Part shown: positions 59,401-64,000 of the stretch, in pieces
Layout: the number at the start of each line of letters is the position of its first letter
Position numbering within the stretch: position 1 is the stretch's first letter
NCBI RefSeq assembly: GCF_006385785.1
Contig: NZ_VFSH01000003.1
Location: forward strand, 62,001-126,000
Reading direction: 5' to 3'
Source: Streptococcus shenyangsis
GTDB taxonomy: Bacteria > Bacillota > Bacilli > Lactobacillales > Streptococcaceae
DNA: 64,000 bases
Translations under genes and position numbers: made by a program
The notes under the pieces: model-generated
The model's input: only the letters and a program-made list of their open reading frames with translations
Told to the model about the DNA's origin: nothing
Databases searched by the model: none

Positions 59401-62400
59401 AATACCATGATCTAGTTTACCAATTAAACCACCATATTTAGATTTATTGGCACTAATCTTAGCATCAACGTAAGCTTTATCAACGTTACTTATCCAACTT
59501 TCGCTGACAAGTCCACCAGACCACCAGCCTTTATCTCCAAGACTGTTAATCTTGCCAATAAAAGCTACATTGCGCATATTAGCTTCGTCTAACTTATTGA
59601 CAGCACCGGTTACATCGTTATTTCCTGTTACTGAACCTACTACTTTGATATTCTCAAGTGTAGACTTCTTAAACATATTACCAATAGGTGCAACTTTATC
59701 AGCCCAAGGCATGTTTATATTTACATTACCTAAGTTAAAGTTTTTGAGTGTAGCACCTTCAGCCTCATTAAACAAAGGTCTTTCTAAGTTATGAATCGTG
59801 TACTGATGATTCTCTACACTTGATAAAGTACCTCTAAACTTAGCCATAACATAAGCTTTACCTGCTGGCTTAACGTTAACTGCATTCAAATCTGCACCAA
59901 GTTTAAACTCACCAGTAGGATTTGCTTGCATGTCTTTTGCTAAATCATGGAAGTTGTAATAAACCTTATCCTCGGTAGCCCTCGGTTTTTCAAGATAATA
60001 AGTGTAAGTGTCTCTTAACTTACCGTCTTTATCACGTTGAACTAAGTCAGGTGCTTTTGCCGTTATCTTGTAAAGCTGCTTACCTTCCTCAATGACCTCT
60101 TCAATCTTATCAATTGCTAAACGAGTCACTTTGTTTTCTCTGGAGGTTACTTTTAAGTAATAGTTGTTAACATTACTTGGAAGAGAGGTTAAATGATTAC
60201 TATCGCTTTCGACACCGCTTTCGTTTACTTGTACGAGACTGGTATTTGCAATATCTTTCAACTCAACTTTCTTTAAATCTAAGCGTAAAGGTTTATCTTC
60301 CAAAGTCGATACTTCTGCACCCTTACCTACATCATAAGTCATAGTGGTTGAAATCGTATAATCTTTGTAATAGTCTAAGTTCTCTAATACTTGAGATAAG
60401 TTATCGGTTTTTAAATCAAGCGTTTTTACAATTTTTCCACCTTCTTTGATAGTCGCTACAATGCGTGTAATTGTAGCATTGTCTTGATTTTCTAGATTGT
60501 AGTTAATTGTAGCAGACTTAGCTAAAACATCCTTAGATACAGTGGTCAGAGTCAAAACAGGAGCCGTTTTTTCTTTGGGCTTTTCTTTGGTACCTTTTAC
60601 AAGAATTTCAGGCTTCATTTCTTTCAAAATAGTTACTGTTTCAACTGGGTCACTGATTTTTTTGCCATGTAACTCTTCATAGCTAGTAACAATTTGACGT
60701 TCGCCATCCTCACCAACTTGTTTAATAGAATCATCACCTATAAATTTGCTAGAATCAGATTCTTCTGTGATAGTTTTAGGAATAGTCTCTGTACGAATAT
60801 CAGTATGTAAAGCAGGAAGCTCTTCTCTCTCTGGAGCAACGTCAGGAACTGTAGCTAGTGGATCGGTATACTCTGAGATTTCAATAACCGGCGGATCAAT
60901 TAAGTTTCCTGTTTCATCTACTCCTGTTGTACCTACAGATTCCGTGTATTCTGACTTCTCGGACTTGGGTGCTTCTTCTGGAACTGTGCCTACCGGTTCA
61001 GTGTATGCTGGTTTTTCATGAACTTCTGGTTCCCCTTTGTCAGTCACAACTGCTTCGGGTAAGGCTGGCTGAACTTCTGGTTCCCCTTTGTCAGTCACAA
61101 CTGCTTCTGGTAAGGCTGGTTGAACCTCAGGTTCCCCTTTGTCAGTCACAACTGCTTCGGGTAAGGTCGGTTGAACTTCAGGTTCTCCTTTTTCAGTCAC
61201 AACAGCTTCGGGTAATGTCGGTTGAACTTCAGGTTCTCCTTTTTCAGTCACAACTGCTTCGGGTAAGGTCGGTTGAACTTCTGGTTCCCCTTTGTCAGTC
61301 ACAACTGCTTCTGGTAAGGCTGGTTGAACCTCAGGTTCCCCTTTGTCAGTCACAACAGCTTCGGGTAAGGTCGGTTGAACTTCAGGTTCTCCTTTTTCAG
61401 TCACAACTGCTTCGGGTAATGTCGGTTGAACTTCAGGTTCTCCTTTTTCAGTCACAACTGCTTCGGGTAAGGTCGGTTGAACTTCAGGTTCTCCTTTTTC
61501 AGTCACAACTGCTTCGGGTAATGTCGGTTGAACTTCAGGTTCTCCTTTTTCAGTCACAACAGCTTCGGGTAATGTCGGTTGAACTTCAGGTTCTCCTTTT
61601 TCAGTCACAACAGCTTCGGGTAAGGCTGGTTGAACCTCAGGTTCTACCAGATTACCACCAACTGGTGCTGTATATTCTGGTTTCTCTGCTTTAGGTGCTT
61701 CATCAGGTACTGTGCCCACTGGTTTAGTGTATTCTGGTTTCTCTGCTTTAGGCGCTTCGTCAGGCACTGTACCCACAGGTTGAGTGTATTCTGGTTTCTC
61801 AGCCTTAGGCGCTTCGTCAGGCACTGTACCCACTGGTTGAGTGTACTCTGGTTTCTCAGCTTTAGGCGCTTCGTCAGGCACTGTGCCTATCGGTTCAGTA
61901 TATTCTGGTTTTTCATGAACTTCAGGCTCAACCAGATTACCACCAACTAGTGCTGTATGTTCTGGTTTCTCTACCTTAGGAGCCTCATCTGGAACTGTAC
62001 CTACTGGAGCAGTGTACTCTGGTTTTTCATGAACTTCGGGCTCAACCAGATTACCACCAACTGGTGCTGTATGTTCTGGTTTTTCTGCTTTAGGCGCTTC
62101 ATTAGGGATACTTTGAATTTCAGATACTGGAACATTTTTTGTCCCCTCATTCTTATGTTGAATTTCTGAAATTGCATCATCATCAAGCGGTAAGTATCCA
62201 ATATAACGATATCCAGCAATTTGAACTACTCCTTCATGACTTGGAGCTTTCAAAGGATTGCTTATATCGAGAGCTTGCATACTAGAAAGACTAATCAGTC
62301 CGATAGTAGTAACTAAGAACAAACTACTAACTTTTTTCTTTTTATGAACCAAAAGGACTAAACTACCAACAGCTAATAGACCTAAAGCTGTAAGCACAGA

Positions 62401-62646
62401 AGTCGATGAACCTGTCGCAGGAAGAGTTTCCTGCTGATAAATAAGAGCATAAGTTACCTCATTATCAGTAGGAATTCCTGCTTGAATCTTGCTTTGTTCT
62501 TCCTTTGTAAGAGCGCTTTTTTCAATGTAATGATAGGTAGAAGCATGAATGACTGACGGTGCGACCAAGATACTTCCGAGTAAAACTGAACCAACAATCC
62601 CACAGATTTTTCGGATTGAAAACCGTTCTTTTTTAAATAATGACAA
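56473..62646 (-). CDS. iga: IgA1 protease-type M26 zinc metalloprotease, cell-wall linked
   Basis: This is a large surface protease (2057 residues). It starts with TTG after AAAGAAGGTG. Domains: a YSIRK-type signal ([12 protein letters not shown], 9-20); an N-terminal LPATG sorting motif (75-79) followed by hydrophobic helices, the unusual layout of streptococcal IgA1 proteases; about eight 19-residue [19 protein letters not shown] repeats (about 185-335); twelve 17-residue [21 protein letters not shown] repeats (about 336-540); and a G5-like domain near 600-680. An M26 N-terminal beta region and the catalytic domain follow, with H1720-E-T-T-H1724 and the third zinc ligand E1744. Cleavage of human IgA1 is likely from the family, but other M26 proteins have other targets. 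Confidence 0.92.
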   Translation of the reverse strand: MSLFKKERFSIRKICGIVGSVLLGSILVAPSVIHASTYHYIEKSALTKEEQSKIQAGIPTDNEVTYALIYQQETLPATGSSTSVLTALGLLAVGSLVLLVHKKKKVSSLFLVTTIGLISLSSMQALDISNPLKAPSHEGVVQIAGYRYIGYLPLDDDAISEIQHKNEGTKNVPVSEIQSIPNEAPKAEKPEHTAPVGGNLVEPEVHEKPEYTAPVGTVPDEAPKVEKPEHTALVGGNLVEPEVHEKPEYTEPIGTVPDEAPKAEKPEYTQPVGTVPDEAPKAEKPEYTQPVGTVPDEAPKAEKPEYTKPVGTVPDEAPKAEKPEYTAPVGGNLVEPEVQPALPEAVVTEKGEPEVQPTLPEAVVTEKGEPEVQPTLPEAVVTEKGEPEVQPTLPEAVVTEKGEPEVQPTLPEAVVTEKGEPEVQPTLPEAVVTDKGEPEVQPALPEAVVTDKGEPEVQPTLPEAVVTEKGEPEVQPTLPEAVVTEKGEPEVQPTLPEAVVTDKGEPEVQPALPEAVVTDKGEPEVQPALPEAVVTDKGEPEVHEKPAYTEPVGTVPEEAPKSEKSEYTESVGTTGVDETGNLIDPPVIEISEYTDPLATVPDVAPEREELPALHTDIRTETIPKTITEESDSSKFIGDDSIKQVGEDGERQIVTSYEELHGKKISDPVETVTILKEMKPEILVKGTKEKPKEKTAPVLTLTTVSKDVLAKSATINYNLENQDNATITRIVATIKEGGKIVKTLDLKTDNLSQVLENLDYYKDYTISTTMTYDVGKGAEVSTLEDKPLRLDLKKVELKDIANTSLVQVNESGVESDSNHLTSLPSNVNNYYLKVTSRENKVTRLAIDKIEEVIEEGKQLYKITAKAPDLVQRDKDGKLRDTYTYYLEKPRATEDKVYYNFHDLAKDMQANPTGEFKLGADLNAVNVKPAGKAYVMAKFRGTLSSVENHQYTIHNLERPLFNEAEGATLKNFNLGNVNINMPWADKVAPIGNMFKKSTLENIKVVGSVTGNNDVTGAVNKLDEANMRNVAFIGKINSLGDKGWWSGGLVSESWISNVDKAYVDAKISANKSKYGGLIGKLDHGIDSMTVGKKGFLRNAVIKGTMNLIQHGESGGVIHNNFNWGVIEDVVTMLKVNNGEIVYGSPALNDNDQYFGLDNIKRVNYVNGVASGLSSYKHSNRITGISQEEADAKIAKMNITANTFTIQDPVVNKLNRIIDRDSDYKAIQDYKETREVAYRNLEKLQPFYNKEWIVNQGNKLTDESNLVKKTVLSVTGMKSGQFVTDLSDIDKIMVHYADGTKEELAVTAKTDSKVAQVKEYDVAGQNIVYTPNMVMKNRNQLASGIKEKLASVTLLSDEVRSLMDQRDKPWKNTPDKKTEYIKGLYFEESFEEVKGNLEKLVSQILENEDHQLNGGEVVERALLKKVEDNKAKIMMGLTYLNRYYDIKYGDLSIKDIMMFKPDFYGKTPSVLDRLIQIGSREHFLKGDRTQDAYKEVIAGATGKGDLRSFLDYNMRLFTEDKDLNDWFIHSAKNVYVVEPETSTEVFKDKRHRVFDGLNNDIHGRMILPLLNLKKAHIFMISTYNTLAYSSFERYGKNTEEARESLKPKINLVAKAQQRYLDFWSRLALPSVRDKLLKSQNMVPTPVWDSQWYDGIPDANRQGYGRGGAVVSPIRELFGPTDRWHQVNGAMGAMAKIYGDPYKDDQVYFMVTKMLDDFGISAFTHETTHVNDRMVYYGGHRHREGTDLEAFAQGMLQTPDKSTPNSEYGALGINMAYERKNDGEQLYNYDPAKLDSRDKIDSYMKNYNESMMMLDYLEATAVINQKLSDNSKWFKKMDKEWRTNADRNRLIGEPHQWDKLRDLTEEEKKLPIDSIDKLVDNNFVTLHGMPNNGRFRTEGFDSAYQTVNMMAGIFGGNTSRSTVGSISFKHNTFRMWGYYGYENGFIPYVSNKLKGDANRENKGLLGDDFIIKKVSNNQFQNLEEWKKHWYHEVYAKAQKGFVEIEVDGSKISTYAQLQDLFNTAVEKDLKEGGFKHTEGLKWKVYKKLLQNTDGFLNPLFKI
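61028..61640 (-). repeat. Twelve 51-bp tandem repeats in the M26 protease gene
   Basis: Twelve in-frame units encode EPEVQP(T/A)LPEAVVT(E/D)KG. Units differ only at T/A and E/D and a few silent sites, and variants recur in a mixed order. This points to recent unequal exchange or slippage and to repeat number varying among strains. Confidence 0.92.
61641..62092 (-). repeat. 57-bp repeat block in the M26 protease gene
   Basis: Adjacent copies encode [19 protein letters not shown] (19 residues), interspersed with a second type, [16 protein letters not shown]. The block forms a proline-rich stalk between the membrane-proximal N-terminus and the 51-bp repeats. Confidence 0.85.
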
Positions 62647-62687
62647 GCGTAATCACCTTCTTTAATTTTATTTCCTAATAGTAAACA

Positions 62688-64000
62688 CTATTTTTTATTT
62701 TCAAAAATTGAACTTCTAAAATCATCAGTTTGATTTAGATAGGCCTTAAACACTGCTCTCTTTAACTTATGAACTGCACTATCATATTCTGGATTATAGT
62801 TGTCCCAAGAATAACGATTCTCATCTGCATCCTTACGGACAGCTTCGTCCATTAATCGTTGCAGTTCTTCTACACTATGAATCGTCTTTCTTGCAAAACT
62901 TGCCCAAGATTTGGTTGGATCGTTGAAGGTCACCTTTTTCAAGTTTCCAAACTGACCCACCCGTTCTTGGTACATAGCTGTCTTAAATTCTGCCCAAGTT
63001 TTATACTTACCTTCAAATACCTTTTCCAAAACAAGATCATCTGTCACCAATCCTCGTTCTTTACCATAAAGATTGATAGTTTTCCCTTGTTGTTTAGCAA
63101 TTTCCTCGTATTGGTTTGAGATATAAGGTACCATTCCATCCTTAAAACCTTTGGCAGCCAAAAGTTCATAAGCTATCCTACGTCCCATCAAATCACCCGG
63201 AGTTCCCTTACTGCTCAGAGCCGAATAGATTGGGGCAAAGAGTTTAATCGTATAGTAACCATTTCTTTCATATTCCCCAGACTTATATTCACGAGCTGAC
63301 AAGATATTATTTTTAATTAAACTATCAAAGGTAGTCAATTTTTTGGCATCTTCTTCTGTCAGATTTTGTACAACGTTAGTAGCGTAAATCTCATTTCCAT
63401 CTGCAGGATCTTTCACGTATTTATTCTCGATTTTTCTCAGAGCCGTCATTTTCTGATAAGCATCTAACTGTTTCACAATAGATTGCCCTTCGAGATATTC
63501 CAACATGTAAACGACATCAAACATATTGTGGACGTAGTTCTGAAGATCTGCTGCGTCATTAAATCTTGTAGTTGGATCAAGTACTTGCAATCGCTGGCCT
63601 TCTGTACTATCTGATGTTTTATGTTTCAAGATAGAGTTGATGGTAATGGTTGCATCACTTGGTTGATCAGGAGCTTGCAATAAGCCTTTTGCGAAGAACT
63701 CCGGTCCTAAGCCACTTCTTCGACCATAGCCACCAAGGTAAATATCCTGATCTGAATCATGTGTCATCTCATGGGTATAGGTGATAGCTCCATCCTTATC
63801 TAACATACGATAGGACATATAGTAAACGCCATCTCCAGTTGCATAAGCACCATGGTGATTGTGAACTACTTTATTCCCCACTGGACCAAAGAAATTCTTC
63901 ATCGCCGGATTAGTACTATCAAACTGAGCCTCAACTGTAGCTTTTCCAGATGTTGTATCATCTCCAAACTTATAGGCATCATAAAGTAAAATTGTACGAT
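62688..64000 (-). CDS. Second M26 zinc metalloprotease, C-terminal part (cut by window end)
   Basis: The frame stays open from the TAG at 62688-62690 to the window edge; the ATG at 63902 is internal, since in-frame coding continues upstream (TILLYDAYKFGDD...). The visible part includes the catalytic motif THEMTHDSDQDIYLGGYGRR with HEMTH, and a glutamate exactly 24 residues after the first His (GPEFFAKG), the M26 zinc-ligand spacing. It differs clearly in sequence from the neighbouring IgA1-type protease. It lies 41 bp upstream of that gene's start, so the two are probably co-transcribed. A ZmpB/ZmpC/ZmpD-type assignment is likely, but which one cannot be settled from this fragment. Confidence 0.9.
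   Translation of the reverse strand, partial: RTILLYDAYKFGDDTTSGKATVEAQFDSTNPAMKNFFGPVGNKVVHNHHGAYATGDGVYYMSYRMLDKDGAITYTHEMTHDSDQDIYLGGYGRRSGLGPEFFAKGLLQAPDQPSDATITINSILKHKTSDSTEGQRLQVLDPTTRFNDAADLQNYVHNMFDVVYMLEYLEGQSIVKQLDAYQKMTALRKIENKYVKDPADGNEIYATNVVQNLTEEDAKKLTTFDSLIKNNILSAREYKSGEYERNGYYTIKLFAPIYSALSSKGTPGDLMGRRIAYELLAAKGFKDGMVPYISNQYEEIAKQQGKTINLYGKERGLVTDDLVLEKVFEGKYKTWAEFKTAMYQERVGQFGNLKKVTFNDPTKSWASFARKTIHSVEELQRLMDEAVRKDADENRYSWDNYNPEYDSAVHKLKRAVFKAYLNQTDDFRSSIFENKK

Noticed and set aside
61028..61640. Regular repeats considered as a CRISPR array
   Set aside because: Units are contiguous without unique spacers and are in frame within a protein gene.
60927..61694. Long + strand ORF (255 codons) across the protease repeats
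   Set aside because: It is the antisense frame of 51-bp repeats, whose length is a multiple of three. It has no ribosome site and a monotonous Leu/Gln/Val composition.

Overview
The window looks like a chromosomal segment of a low-GC streptococcus of the mitis group (S. mitis / S. oralis / S. pneumoniae relatives). The reasons are a BOX repeat, a streptococcal dif site next to xerS, mutX-pyrC-ung, an aco/pdh cluster whose lipoyl domain sits on E3, a glgBCDA operon, and IgA1-protease-type M26 metalloproteases. No rRNA, tRNA or CRISPR array was seen. The replication terminus lies inside the window: a difSL-like site (about 52343-52373) is next to xerS, almost every gene to its left is on the + strand and every gene to its right is on the - strand.

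Layout. 1-2.2 kb: PTS-type dihydroxyacetone kinase operon dhaKLM. 2.2-4.5 kb: AT-rich accessory stretch with four small unrecognised membrane proteins. 4.5-9.1 kb: HAD phosphatase, ung, mutX, pyrC, MATE exporter. 9.2-15.5 kb: 2-oxo acid/acetoin dehydrogenase operon (acoA, acoB, acoC, lpdA) with lplA, carrying a tandem 126-bp structured repeat between acoB and acoC. 15.5-16.3 kb: inverted-repeat element, strong terminator, BOX element, small membrane protein. 16.5-19.5 kb: a 36-residue peptide gene and a BceAB-type peptide-antibiotic ABC transporter. 19.5-20.2 kb: VIT-family metal transporter. 20.5-20.85 kb: a structured RNA or leader with its own promoter and terminator. 20.9-27.6 kb: polyamine operon (speA, speE, carboxyspermidine dehydrogenase, nspC, aguA, aguB). 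27.7-29.4 kb: a two-component system. 29.4-30.1 kb: a decayed IS200/IS605 element. 30.2-32.4 kb: bta and pgm on the - strand. 32.5-36.6 kb: ABC-F protein, Rgg-type regulator, MFS exporter. 36.7-47 kb: ligA, pulA and the glycogen operon glgBCDA, which has a CcpA-type operator. 47-50.8 kb: SerB-like phosphatase, glycerate kinase, YueI-like protein, eno. 50.8-52.4 kb: phage-integrase remnant, xerS and dif. 52.5-64 kb (- strand): MepB-like protein, ClC transporter, rnhB, ylqF/rbgA, and two tandem M26 zinc metalloproteases, the second cut by the window end.

How the genes fit together. The polyamine operon encodes arginine to agmatine to N-carbamoylputrescine to putrescine. It also encodes two possible routes to spermidine: SpeE, and the carboxyspermidine route. 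Pgm, GlgC/D, GlgA, GlgB and PulA make and debranch glycogen from glucose phosphate. LplA can supply the lipoyl group for the lipoyl domain fused to LpdA. Regulatory points visible in the DNA include a cre site just after the glg -10 box, a xerS promoter whose -35 box lies in dif, near-leaderless starts for ligA and an ABC-F gene, and paired half-sites upstream of the BceAB-like transporter.
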